Source: Deltaproteobacteria bacterium RIFOXYA12_FULL_58_15 (GTDB taxonomy: Bacteria; Myxococcota; XYA12-FULL-58-9). Taken from it: a stretch of 51,457 nt of DNA. The number at the start of each line of letters is the position of its first letter. Positions within the stretch are counted from its first letter, which is position 1. The notes under the pieces were generated by a model that made no database searches, was not told the DNA's origin, and saw only the letters and a program-made list of their open reading frames with translations. Shown in pieces: positions 1-8,509 of the stretch. The DNA is taken from NCBI GenBank assembly GCA_001798605.1, contig MGST01000067.1, positions 1 to 51,457 on the forward strand, in the 5' to 3' direction. The position numbers and the translations under genes were made by a program.

Positions 1-444
1 GCAGCGGTCTTCTCCAGGGCTTTGGATCTTTTGGTGAGCGACTTGAAGAACAAAAAACACGGCGTTACTTCACGCCCCCGCAATGCGAAAACCTCACCCG
101 AGCCCGCTCCGAAACCGCCTTCGCGGGTGATTCCCCGGAGGGTTCAGCGCGAAGTTTTCGAGCGCGACCAGGGGCAGTGCACCTACCAAGACGCGCGTGG
201 GCATAGGTGCCAAGAACGCTCAGGGCTCGAATATCATCATCGTGTACCCTACGGGCGTGGAGGACTGAGTACCACTGACAATCTGGAGCTTCACTGCAAA
301 CCGCACAACACCTTGGCGGCCGAACAGGACTATGGCACAGACCACTGTGCTCGCTTCAGACGCCAAGCAGTTTACGAGCCACGAGCGGTGTATTGTGTCT
401 CGGCTTGGAGCCGAGATCTTGCTCTTTCCGGAGAGAGTCAATGA
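1..444 (+). CDS. HNH endonuclease, C-terminal part (5' end outside window)
   Basis: The reading frame is open at the window edge, so this is the 3' end of a longer gene. Visible residues run from a helical segment (FSRALDLLVSDL) into a compact HNH nuclease domain. The core is VQREVFERDQGQCTY, then a second Cys (GHRCQE), LEYHHRVPYGRGG, TDNLELHCKPHN and a short tail. The paired His of EYHH, the Asn of TDN and the final His of CKPHN are the usual metal and catalytic positions of the HNH fold. Such C-terminal HNH domains behind a helical N-terminus are common, often multicopy, in deltaproteobacterial genomes. The cellular role of this family is not established. It lies next to transposase debris, which fits a mobile or decaying region. 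Confidence 0.8.
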   Translation, partial: AAVFSRALDLLVSDLKNKKHGVTSRPRNAKTSPEPAPKPPSRVIPRRVQREVFERDQGQCTYQDARGHRCQERSGLEYHHRVPYGRGGLSTTDNLELHCKPHNTLAAEQDYGTDHCARFRRQAVYEPRAVYCVSAWSRDLALSGESQ

Positions 445-483
445 GTTGACGCAAACCACTCCAAACAGGGCAGCCACCTCGCT

Positions 484-744
484 TTGCTAAATCTAGCCGG
501 TGGCGAAAGCGTCAACGACATCGACGTGCTCGAAAGGGATGCCGGTTTTGCTGCTGTGTTTCGACAGTTTCGCATGCATGGCTTCAAGGCATATCAGCCG
601 TTGAATATCTGGTGGGCCGAGCAGCAACTCGTCGTGCGCTCTGAGTTTCGTGACGGCAATGTTGTGATGACCTCGCTGGCGGTCGATTGCCCAGTGGCAA
701 ATTCGGTGCCCAAACGGGCCGGCGCAGCCAGTTGCGGTGCTTGA
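484..744 (+). pseudogene. IS1380-like transposase remnant
   Basis: Two stretches look like separate parts of an IS1380-family transposase. An N-terminal piece reads NLAGGESVNDIDVLERDAGF. It is joined to an internal piece, YQPLNIWWAEQQLVVRSEFR followed by DGN. In intact proteins of this family (about 430-470 aa) these motifs lie far apart, so an internal deletion is inferred. The rest of the transposase is absent. The frame stops at 744, continues open but unrecognisable to 900, and then stops again. No terminal inverted repeats or target duplications were identified. Family assignment rests on remembered motif resemblance and is moderately sure. Confidence 0.55.
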
Positions 745-1013
745 CAGCGCTGCCGATGCACTCAGGCTTGGCGATTGAGGGTTGCGGCGGCACGTTGGGC
801 GCCTCATCGGGCCAGGTGGTGGATCGTGGCTCACTTCCCAGCTTGCGATCCCGAAGAGTTTGTGGAAAATCCCTTGGCCTTTTTGGGCATGTCGGAATAA
901 ACGACCCATGTGCCAGGTTACAGGGGGTTGACCTCGGTTGAAGAAAAGAATGGACCGTTAAACACAGCAAAGAATAATTTTGGCGGGATGCCGCAAAAGA
1001 GAGTCCCACAACC
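745..1013. other. Intergenic stretch without a recognisable gene
   Basis: This stretch separates the transposase remnant from the ABC operon. Short frames exist on both strands, but none has a convincing start, ribosome binding site or family motif. The frame following the pseudogene stays open to 900 and ends in DPEEFVENPLAFLGMSE, which I could not place. It probably holds decayed mobile-element sequence and the promoter for the downstream ABC operon. I could not pick out a clear -35/-10 pair. Confidence 0.4.
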
Positions 1014-1946
1014 ATGATCGTCGCAGAGCAACTAACCAAGTATTATGGCGACCGAGCGGCTGTGACCGGAATCGACTTCACCATTCGCGACGGCGAGGTG
1101 GTGGGGTTGCTCGGTCTCAACGGCGCCGGCAAGACCACCATCCTCAAGATCCTCAGCGGTTTGCTGTTGCCCACCTCGGGGCGTGTGACCGTCGCTGGCC
1201 TGAGCATGGCAGAGCAACCCGAACAGGCACGGGCACGCATCGGCTTTTTGCCGGAGCAACCACCGCTCTATCCCGAGATGACCGTCAACGGTTATCTGCA
1301 GTTCGTCGCGCACATCAAGAGCTTCACCGGGGATATCGATGCGGCGATCACCGAAGCGACGGCGGCGGCGGATCTCAGTCACGTGCGTGATCACGTCATC
1401 GCCACCCTCTCGAACGGCTTCCAACGCCGCGTGGGTATCGCCCAGGCGATTATTCACAAGCCGGCTTTGATCCTTCTCGACGAGCCGACCAGCGGCCTCG
1501 ACCCCGTGCAGGTCGTGCAGATGCGTGATCTCATCCGTGGTCTGCGGGGCAAAAACACGATCATGCTGTCGAGCCACAACCTGCACGAGATCAAAGAAGT
1601 CTGCGACCGCATCTTGGTGATCAAAGATGGGCAGATCGCCGCGGAGGGCACGGAGGCCGAGCTCGGCAAACGGGTCACCACCGCGACCAAGCTCTCCGTG
1701 GAGGTCCGTGCCGCTGCCGGAGCTTTCCGCGAAGCCATGGCCAAAGCCAAGAACGTCGCCCACTTCGAGATCAACACGGAAAAGGACGGCGTTACCACCG
1801 CGACGGTGGAGCTCGCCAAGGATTGCCGGGAAGAGCTGGCCAAGACCCTCGTGGATGCGGGCTTCGGACTGCGACGCTTCGAGCGCATCGAGCTCGAGCT
1901 CGAGAGCATCTTCCTCGAGCTCACCCGCAAGGAGGTACAGTCATGA
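1014..1946 (+). CDS. ABC transporter ATP-binding protein (GldA-like)
   Basis: This 310-aa ATPase powers an ABC-2 type exporter. The Walker A motif GLNGAGKTT is at residues 34-42, and the Q-loop region follows near residue 82 (PEQPPLYPEMT). The signature LSNGFQRR (132-139) departs from LSGGQ in the way usual for this subfamily. Walker B and the D-loop are ALILLDEPTSGLD (151-163), and the switch His is in LSSHNLHE. The roughly 90-residue tail after the nucleotide-binding domain is typical of GldA/CcmA-like proteins. Its stop overlaps the permease start (ATGA), so the two are translationally coupled. In Bacteroidota, GldA/F/G support gliding. In other phyla the same set is widespread with unknown substrate, so motility should not be assumed. 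Confidence 0.9.
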   Translation: MIVAEQLTKYYGDRAAVTGIDFTIRDGEVVGLLGLNGAGKTTILKILSGLLLPTSGRVTVAGLSMAEQPEQARARIGFLPEQPPLYPEMTVNGYLQFVAHIKSFTGDIDAAITEATAAADLSHVRDHVIATLSNGFQRRVGIAQAIIHKPALILLDEPTSGLDPVQVVQMRDLIRGLRGKNTIMLSSHNLHEIKEVCDRILVIKDGQIAAEGTEAELGKRVTTATKLSVEVRAAAGAFREAMAKAKNVAHFEINTEKDGVTTATVELAKDCREELAKTLVDAGFGLRRFERIELELESIFLELTRKEVQS

Positions 1947-2668
1947 ACAATGTCTGGTGGATCATCCGTCGCGAGTTCGGAAGCTACCTGCGCTCGCCTA
2001 TTGGCTACATCATCATCTTTGCGGTGCTGGTCGTTGATGGCCTGCTGTTCAACGCCTTTGCCATGGGCACCGGCGCACAGAAGTCCAGCCAAGTGCTGGA
2101 GAACTTCTTCTTTTTTACCAGCGGCACCACCCTATTCGCCGCCATATTCATCGGCATGCGACTCATCGCCGAGGAGCGACAAACCGGCACGCTGGCATTG
2201 CTCGCCACCTCACCGGTGCGTGAATGGCAGCTCATCTTGGGCAAGTTCCTCGCGGCCTTGGTGTTTCTGTGCGTCATGACCGCGCTCACCATCTATATGC
2301 CGCTGTTGGTGATGATCAACGGCAAGGTGTCTATGGCGCACATCCTTGCCGGTTACCTGGGCATCTTCCTACTCGGTGCCGCTGCGGTGGCCTTGGTGCT
2401 GCTTTGCTCCGCCATTGCCCCCAATCAGCTCGTTGCGGCAGTTCTGGGCGCTGCAGTGGTCACCACCTTTCTTCTGATGTGGTTGTTGTCACGCATCGCG
2501 AGCCCCCCCCTGGAAGACCTACTCGCCTATCTATCGATTCACGACAAACACTTCAGGCCGTTTATGCGCGGCATCATCAGCGTCAAAGACGTCGTCTTCT
2601 ATGTGTCGCTCATCTGGGTGTCGCTCTTGGTTGCCACCCGTTTTCTCGAATCACGACGGTGGCGGTAG
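1943..2668 (+). CDS. ABC-2 type permease (GldF-like)
   Basis: The start is the ATG at 1943, preceded by GGAGG at 1931-1935 and overlapping the stop of the ATPase gene. An in-frame start further upstream would lie deep inside that gene. The 241-aa product is an integral membrane protein with about six hydrophobic segments. These include GYIIIFAVLVVDGLLF near the N-terminus, two segments around FLAALVFLCVMTALTIY, and a last one at VVFYVSLIWVSLLVATRF. The phrase RLIAEERQTGTLALLATSPV is the conserved cytoplasmic coupling stretch of ABC-2 permeases, where EExxGTLExLLxxPV is usual. It forms the membrane channel for the ATPase encoded just upstream. Confidence 0.9.
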   Translation: MNNVWWIIRREFGSYLRSPIGYIIIFAVLVVDGLLFNAFAMGTGAQKSSQVLENFFFFTSGTTLFAAIFIGMRLIAEERQTGTLALLATSPVREWQLILGKFLAALVFLCVMTALTIYMPLLVMINGKVSMAHILAGYLGIFLLGAAAVALVLLCSAIAPNQLVAAVLGAAVVTTFLLMWLLSRIASPPLEDLLAYLSIHDKHFRPFMRGIISVKDVVFYVSLIWVSLLVATRFLESRRWR

Positions 2669-2680
2669 GAGACAACAGCC

Positions 2681-4537
2681 ATGACAACTGATCAGAAGAA
2701 GAAACCAGCACCGTCCTATCTACCCATGGGTCTGCTCTTGGGAGGCCTGGGGGCTCTTTACCTTGGCGAGCGCGCCCTCGACGATATGGCTCGTTATGTC
2801 GTCTCCGGCCTTGGCGGCCTCTCGTTGCTCGCATCCCTCGGGCTCGCCCTCAGCCGCATCAAGAAGAGTGATGGTCAACGACGTACCGCCGCGAAGCGCA
2901 TCGTCATCGAGTACGGCGTCGGTATCGTCGCCCTGCTTGTGTACTTCCTGTTGGCGTCAGGGACCGTCGCCGCCGACGGCAAGCTGCACACCATGCTGCA
3001 AGTCATTTGGCCTGCGGTGTTGCTCCTCGCGCTCGTTCCTGCCATCGCCATGGAAATGGCGTTCTTGAGCATGGCGCGAGCTCCCGAGCTCGAGTTGTGG
3101 CGCATCCGCTTTGCCGGGCGTGGCGCTCGCATCATCGCACTTGCCATTGTCGCCTTTGCCGGTTTGAACTTTGCGTCGAACAAATGGAACAGCAAGATCG
3201 ACCTGAGCTATTTCAAAACGACCAAACCGGGAACGTCCACTGCTGCCATCGTCGAGCATCTGACCAAGCCCCTGGAGTTCGTCCTCTTCTTCAACGCGGG
3301 CAATGATGTCCTCGAACAGGCGCGCGACTACACCGAGTCCCTGGCTGGCAACAACGCTCTCGCGACCGTCAAGGTCGTCGATCAGGCCCTCGACCCCGAG
3401 CTCGCCCGAGATCTGCGAGTCCGGGCCAACGGCTACCTGGTACTCCGGAGTGGCGACAAGTCTGAGAGCATCCGCATCGGCATGGATCTCGAGGACGCTC
3501 GCTCGACCCTGCGTGAGCTCGACGCCAAAGTGCAGGAGAGTCTCCTCAAAGTCCTCAAGCCACCACGAGTGGCCTACTTCACCACCGGCCACGGTGAGCG
3601 CGACTACTCCCCCCAGCGCGAAGACAAGCGCCCCGGTTTGCGCGACTTCCGCAAGGTTCTCGAGATGCTCGGCTTCAAGGTGAAACGCCTCGGCCTGACC
3701 GATGGCCTCGGTTCGGAGATCCCTGGGGATGCTTCCGTGGTCATTATCGCCGGACCGACTGAGCCGTTCTTGTCCGAAGAGCGCGAGGCGTTGATCAAGT
3801 ACGCCAAGGCTGGCGGCCGACTGTTTGTCTTCATTGATCCCGATTCCGTTGGCGGCGAGATGAACCGCGGCACCATCGCCACGGAGGACGCACTGCTTGC
3901 CGAGCTCGGTGTCAAGGTGAGCGAACAGTTGGTTGCCAATGAGCAATACCAAGTGCGCCTCAAGGACAGCGGACCGAGCCCCTACAACCTCGTCACCACG
4001 CGGGCGACTTCACATCCCTCTGTCGAGGCGGTGAGCAGCTCGGGCAACCGCCTCGCGGTCGTCTTGCTCGGTGCCGGAAAGCTAAGCTCAATCGAGAGCC
4101 CGCCGGCGGAAACCAAGGTCACCATGACCCTGCGCTCAATGCAGAAAAGCTGGCTCGATCTCAATCACAATCGCAAGCTCGACCAAGACACGGAAAAAGA
4201 AGAAGCTATCGATTTCGCGGCTGCCATCGAGCGCCCTGTCACTGGCGACAACAGCGACGCCCTGCGCGCTATTGTTGTTGCGGACGCAGACATCGCCGGG
4301 GACGGCGTGGTGCCCAATCCAGGCAACAGCTACTTTCTCGCCGATGGCGTGCGCTGGCTGGTGGACGACGAAGAAACCGCTGGCACCGTCGAGAGCGAGA
4401 AAGACGTACCTGTCGTTCACCGCGAGGATGAGGATACCATCTGGTTTTACGGTACCAGCATCATCATCCCCATCATTGTCTTGTCTGCTGGCTTGTTGAT
4501 TAGCCGCAAGAAACAACCGAAACGGAGGGCAAGCTGA
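2681..4537 (+). CDS. GldG-family ABC auxiliary protein
   Basis: This 618-aa protein has four predicted membrane segments in its first 170 residues (for example LPMGLLLGGLGALYL and IVALLVYFLLASGTVA). A large exported domain follows, and a last membrane segment (IIIPIIVLSAGLLI) sits close to a basic C-terminus. The exported part contains a substrate-binding-like region typical of GldG/ABC_transp_aux proteins, with the landmark VAYFTTGHGERDY near residue 290 and VVIIAGPTEPF, which resembles a glutamine-amidotransferase-like fold. It starts 12 bases after the permease stop and overlaps the next gene by one base (TGATG). It probably assembles with the permease; the substrate is unknown. Confidence 0.85.
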   Translation: MTTDQKKKPAPSYLPMGLLLGGLGALYLGERALDDMARYVVSGLGGLSLLASLGLALSRIKKSDGQRRTAAKRIVIEYGVGIVALLVYFLLASGTVAADGKLHTMLQVIWPAVLLLALVPAIAMEMAFLSMARAPELELWRIRFAGRGARIIALAIVAFAGLNFASNKWNSKIDLSYFKTTKPGTSTAAIVEHLTKPLEFVLFFNAGNDVLEQARDYTESLAGNNALATVKVVDQALDPELARDLRVRANGYLVLRSGDKSESIRIGMDLEDARSTLRELDAKVQESLLKVLKPPRVAYFTTGHGERDYSPQREDKRPGLRDFRKVLEMLGFKVKRLGLTDGLGSEIPGDASVVIIAGPTEPFLSEEREALIKYAKAGGRLFVFIDPDSVGGEMNRGTIATEDALLAELGVKVSEQLVANEQYQVRLKDSGPSPYNLVTTRATSHPSVEAVSSSGNRLAVVLLGAGKLSSIESPPAETKVTMTLRSMQKSWLDLNHNRKLDQDTEKEEAIDFAAAIERPVTGDNSDALRAIVVADADIAGDGVVPNPGNSYFLADGVRWLVDDEETAGTVESEKDVPVVHREDEDTIWFYGTSIIIPIIVLSAGLLISRKKQPKRRAS

Positions 4538-5637
4538 TGGACAAAAGTCTTTGGGGCCATACTGTTTTTGCCGTCATCACAGCGATCGCCGCGTACGTGG
4601 CTTGGACCGCCCCCAGCCTGGATGCCACGGAAACTGTTGAGATGATTTCCGGTGCCCCCGCGTCCTTGACCAAGGTGAGCTGGCATGAAGAGCGCTGGGA
4701 CGTGAGCCTGGTCCGCAGGGCCAAGAGCGATGCGTTCGATATCACCGTGCAGCGTCTCAACCCGCCGCCAAAGGTACCAAAAGTACCAAAGGCAGACACC
4801 GCAGACGGCACGGAGGCGGACACCGACGAGCAGACAGAAACCCCTGATGCCGTTGAGCCTGCCGGCGCAGAGCCTGCTGATTCAGAGCCTGCCAATTCAG
4901 AGGAGCCCAAAGAACCCTTGGAAGCGCCCAAGCCCGCGGAAACTTTTCCGACGACAGACAAGATGGCTGACATTCTCGCCAAGGTCGCCCCCCTCGAGGC
5001 TGCTCGCTCTCTCGGCAAAGTCGCAACGGAGAAACTGGCTGCCATGGGGCTCGACGAGCCAGCATCGAGACTGATCCTGGTTTTCGGAGACAAAGAACAC
5101 GTGGTGCAGATCGGCGACGCCACCTTCGGCGGCGGCGATATCTATGCCTTGCGCGCAGACGGTGAAGTCTTCCTGCTGCCGGCGGCGACGCTCGCCAATA
5201 TGCGCCACGGCGCGACCGCACTGCAGGACAAGAACGTCATTGGCACCAAACAAGATGAGGTCGTTCGACTCAACGTAACGGCCGGCGTCGAGACCCGTGA
5301 ACTCAGCCAACGTCACCAAAAAGATGAGAAGACGCGTTTCTTCTCCGACCCGGCTGAGCCAGACGAAAAACTAGAGCTCGCGAGCAAGTGGGCCGAGCGC
5401 CTCTGGCGATTGCGAGTGATGCGTTTCGCCGACGGGGCACCTGGGGGTACTCCAACGCTTGCGGTAGAGCTTTTCGGCGAAAACGGCAAAGCCCTCGACG
5501 TCTTGCAGATCTGGACCCCCGATGACAGTGAGGCCATCGCGGTATCGAGTCGCTACGAAAAACCCCTCCTCATTGCCAAGACGTCGGCAGACTCCCTGCT
5601 CAAGGATCTTCCCGCCCTCCTCTCCGAAGGCCGCTGA
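4537..5637 (+). CDS. DUF4340 domain-containing protein
   Basis: This 366-aa protein is anchored by one N-terminal hydrophobic segment (HTVFAVITAIAAYVAWTA) and is otherwise predicted to be exported. A low-complexity acidic and proline-rich stretch at about residues 75-135 (many E, P, A and D) separates a short first segment from the main DUF4340 region. DUF4340 proteins regularly follow GldG-type genes, and this one is translationally coupled to it by a one-base overlap. It is presumably the last subunit of this ABC system and may bind substrate or envelope polymers. The family has no established biochemical function. Repeated AEPADSEPANSEEP-like sequence suggests slippage within the linker. 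Confidence 0.8.
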   Translation: MDKSLWGHTVFAVITAIAAYVAWTAPSLDATETVEMISGAPASLTKVSWHEERWDVSLVRRAKSDAFDITVQRLNPPPKVPKVPKADTADGTEADTDEQTETPDAVEPAGAEPADSEPANSEEPKEPLEAPKPAETFPTTDKMADILAKVAPLEAARSLGKVATEKLAAMGLDEPASRLILVFGDKEHVVQIGDATFGGGDIYALRADGEVFLLPAATLANMRHGATALQDKNVIGTKQDEVVRLNVTAGVETRELSQRHQKDEKTRFFSDPAEPDEKLELASKWAERLWRLRVMRFADGAPGGTPTLAVELFGENGKALDVLQIWTPDDSEAIAVSSRYEKPLLIAKTSADSLLKDLPALLSEGR

Positions 5638-5704
5638 CGTTCGGCATCACTTTTCGGCAGGCCTGATGCTGAAAATGGGTGACAAATAAATGCCACCGCG
5701 CTAG

Positions 5705-7186
5705 ATGTGCGCCTGCTTGAAAAGCGAACCTCCCATATGCTCGATTCCGAAGTTGGCCGCGGTCAACCCTCGCCGTTTTGACCGCGTTGCCTGCTTGGAA
5801 GTTATGGAGTGCTTGTTGTCGCGGAAACGCGACCAGTTTTTCTATCCGACCCACGACGCCTCCTCTACCGCCTGCTTGTTAACCCACAGCATCGGCCCCG
5901 ACCATATCATTCCGTTTTCGTTGCGGCGACGAGTCCGCTCCTTCGTTAACGACTCGGCGGTCATCCATCTCTCCAACATGACCGAGCAACTCCGACACTT
6001 CCGCATCGACAGTTTTCTCCCGGCCTATCGTTCGTCGATTCCCATGGAGCTCTGGGCCCGCACACACAGTCTGCACCTTCTGTCGCCGTCGGCTCGCCTC
6101 CAACGACGACTCGAGGACAAGGTGCGTTTCGACCGAATCCTGCGCGCCCATGCGGTGCCGGCACCGCAGAGTCAAATCCTCGCAACAGTGGCCGATAGCA
6201 ACGCGGTGCACCGCTACCCACTGGTCTTGCAAACTGCACACAGTGAAGGTGGGGAGGGCACGTATCTGGTGCGCAGCCGCGACGAGCTACATGAACGGCT
6301 CGCGAATCCCAAATCCACCTATCCAATGCTGACACGTGAGTTCATCTGTGGCCCTGCGTTTGGGGTCACCCTCGTTGTTGGCGACCAAGACTTACTGATT
6401 TCGTCGGTTCGCGGCCAGTGCATCGATCTCGAACGACGTGGGAGCGGTTTGTTCGGCATCCAATGGCTTGCCACCGGTCATTTTTCCCCACGTCTGCGGG
6501 CGTCGATGGACGCCACGTTTGCACTGTTGGGGCGGGTGTTGCGCGCCGAGGGGTTTCGCGGTGCCGCCAGTATCGATTTCATGGTGGACGGCGAACAGGT
6601 TCTCGTCATCGAGTGCAACCCGAGGTTTTCCGCTGCCACGCCGCAGTTGTCGTTGCAGCCCTCCTTGCTCCATGGCCTCGACTTTGCGACCGAGTACGTG
6701 CGAGCGCTCACCGGTGCCCGTCTCGGCGGGGATTTGCCCTTCGTCCCGGAATCGTCTTACCAGGGTTGTTGTGTCGACTTTGGCGACTGGATTACGCCGC
6801 AACTGCGCGCCATCAATCTTCGACGGGTCGGCGGTATGCCGCGGATCGGGGTCTACGAAATGAGTCCCGAGGCCCCCCAGTTCGCCGGCCACGACACCGA
6901 GCCGCTACGCTTCGTGAGTGAGAACGTCGCCGATGTAAGCGGTGCCGATCGGCTGTTGTTCCACTACTCGACGACCACTGGGTCTCGCATCGGCTCCAAG
7001 AGTGATCTCGGCTCGCTGATCGTCAATTTTCCCATGTTCGACTTCTCGAACGACGCTGCTCATCTCACCGCACGTGGCGACTCCCTCCTGCACGCCTTGC
7101 AGCGACAGGTCGCCGGCAAAAAGAATCTGCGCCCGCATCTTGCAGCACAAGCCACCGTCGCCGCGGTTGTTGCCGCGGCTCACTGA
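5705..7186 (+). CDS. ATP-grasp domain ligase of unknown substrate
   Basis: The 493-aa product is an ATP-grasp enzyme, a family that joins a carboxylate (as acyl phosphate) to an amine or similar nucleophile. Evidence is the glycine-rich ATP loop near residues 178-190 (TAHSEGGEGTYLV) and the metal-binding strand VLVIECNPRFSAATPQ near residues 299-314, where Glu and Asn are the usual Mg2+ ligands. The roughly 150 C-terminal residues beyond the ATP-grasp core are not recognised. The start is uncertain. No ribosome binding site precedes 5705, and an ATG at 5804 is an alternative. The gene converges with the PLP-dependent decarboxylase and overlaps it by seven bases. A joint small-molecule pathway is possible but inferred from proximity only. 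Confidence 0.75.
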   Translation: MCACLKSEPPICSIPKLAAVNPRRFDRVACLEVMECLLSRKRDQFFYPTHDASSTACLLTHSIGPDHIIPFSLRRRVRSFVNDSAVIHLSNMTEQLRHFRIDSFLPAYRSSIPMELWARTHSLHLLSPSARLQRRLEDKVRFDRILRAHAVPAPQSQILATVADSNAVHRYPLVLQTAHSEGGEGTYLVRSRDELHERLANPKSTYPMLTREFICGPAFGVTLVVGDQDLLISSVRGQCIDLERRGSGLFGIQWLATGHFSPRLRASMDATFALLGRVLRAEGFRGAASIDFMVDGEQVLVIECNPRFSAATPQLSLQPSLLHGLDFATEYVRALTGARLGGDLPFVPESSYQGCCVDFGDWITPQLRAINLRRVGGMPRIGVYEMSPEAPQFAGHDTEPLRFVSENVADVSGADRLLFHYSTTTGSRIGSKSDLGSLIVNFPMFDFSNDAAHLTARGDSLLHALQRQVAGKKNLRPHLAAQATVAAVVAAAH

Positions 7187-8463
7187 TTCGCAAGTTCCAC
7201 AACCGGCGGCACACCGCGAATGAAGGCCTGCGCCAGAGTGTAGGTGTATGCGCCTTGGTAGGGTAGGCAGAGCAGATCACCATGTCGCAGGGCGCGACCG
7301 CGTACGTAATATCCCCACAGGTCGTGGGGCGTACAAAGATTTCCGTAGACGAGCGTGGGCACCTCACGGTGCGGCGCAAAGCGCGTGAGATTGAAGATGG
7401 GCACATAGTCGAAGTATTCGTACTTCTCCCAACCCACCATGTTGGTTCCACCGTCGACAATGACAACCTCGTTCCCCTTGGTCTCGGCAACACCTAACAG
7501 AAAATGCATGACACTGTGGCTGATGAACTTCCCGGGCTCAGCCCACAGCCGAATGGCGGGGTTGTGACAGTGGACATGACGGGCAAAGGCCTGACCAATC
7601 TTGGTGGCAAAGGTCTCGACGGGTACCACCTCGGCGATCTCGAAACTCGGTTGAAAATCCCCCGCCAGGATTCGCTGCAACAACTCCGTACGAGAGGCAA
7701 AACTCATCACCTGGCGGCGATTCCATGGATAACTGCCCTGGAACACCTCCGGCGGGACACCGCCGCCAATGTCGACAAACGCGAGTGCCTGCACCGGAAT
7801 CTGTGCTGAAGGCAGAGCGAATTGCTCGCCCAGCATACGCAAGGTCTTCAACACCCGTTGCGGCGAAGGGTGCGTGCCTCCATGGAAGTGGATGCCGCGC
7901 ATGTCGATGTGCGGATGGCGACGGGCGCGACGAAAGAAATGCGGCAGCTCCTCAATGGGAATGCCGAACTTGCCCCATCCGCTCTGCTCGGACGTATGGA
8001 TTCGGACGCCACAACGCACTTGGCAACCGAGGCCTCGGGCAAGGTCGTTGACCATGCTCAACTCCCGAACCGAGTCGAGATGAATCACCACCTGGTCGCG
8101 GTGCTGCAACGCCAACTCGAGCGCCTCTCTGCCCTTGGCTGGCCCGGTGAGCACGATCGCTTGCGGTCCAGCCGCCAATGCCGCGCGTAGCTCGGGTGCA
8201 CTCGAGGCGTCGAGGTTGTGACCGTTTGCGCAGATCGTGGCAAGCAAACCGGGATAGGGGTTTGACTTCATCGCGTAGAAAATCGAAACCGGGACCTCTG
8301 CCCGGGCAAAGGCGCGACTGAAGCGGGTGAGATTGGCGATGGCTTCGTCGGCGTCGTAAACATACAGGGGCGTCCGGTGGCGCTTGGCCAATGCCAACAG
8401 CTTTGCTCTGATGCGCCCGAGGCGATCGATTCGCGCCGCAAAACGTTGGGGTGGGTCGTGCAT
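7180..8463 (-). CDS. PLP-dependent amino acid decarboxylase (fold type III, LysA/ODC-like)
   Basis: The start is the ATG at 8463, with a perfect AGGAGG seven bases upstream. A longer frame exists but has no such site. The 427-aa protein has the diaminopimelate/ornithine decarboxylase layout. It shows TPLYVYD (31-37), the PLP-lysine motif YAMKSNP (K66), HFHGGTH (192-198), DIGGG (231-235), EPGKFIS (309-315), and the C-terminal domain motif GNLCTPHD (374-381), whose Cys377 matches the catalytic Cys of the partner subunit. YQGAY (402-406) supplies the phosphate-binding Tyr. Substrate is not clear; divergence from canonical LysA motifs suggests a specialised decarboxylase. It is last in an operon with orn and a PIG-L deacetylase. 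Confidence 0.85.
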   Translation of the reverse strand: MHDPPQRFAARIDRLGRIRAKLLALAKRHRTPLYVYDADEAIANLTRFSRAFARAEVPVSIFYAMKSNPYPGLLATICANGHNLDASSAPELRAALAAGPQAIVLTGPAKGREALELALQHRDQVVIHLDSVRELSMVNDLARGLGCQVRCGVRIHTSEQSGWGKFGIPIEELPHFFRRARRHPHIDMRGIHFHGGTHPSPQRVLKTLRMLGEQFALPSAQIPVQALAFVDIGGGVPPEVFQGSYPWNRRQVMSFASRTELLQRILAGDFQPSFEIAEVVPVETFATKIGQAFARHVHCHNPAIRLWAEPGKFISHSVMHFLLGVAETKGNEVVIVDGGTNMVGWEKYEYFDYVPIFNLTRFAPHREVPTLVYGNLCTPHDLWGYYVRGRALRHGDLLCLPYQGAYTYTLAQAFIRGVPPVVELANQ

Positions 8464-8470
8464 GATTGAA

Positions 8471-8476
8471 CCTCCT
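8471..8476 (-). promoter_or_regulatory. Ribosome binding site fixing the decarboxylase start
   Basis: AGGAGG on the minus strand, seven bases from the ATG at 8463. It argues for a start 20 codons downstream of the longest open frame. Confidence 0.8.
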
Positions 8477-8509
8477 AAGTTGCGCCTTCTTTTAGCGCAA
8501 TGAGCACGG

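Noticed and set aside
2957-3952. 331-codon open frame on the minus strand
   Set aside because: It lies inside the GldG-like gene, lacks family motifs and is the expected opposite-strand shadow in GC-rich coding DNA.
5638-5704. GCATCA...TGATGC inverted repeat after the DUF4340 gene
   Set aside because: Six-base arms with a 14-base loop and no T-run; expected by chance.
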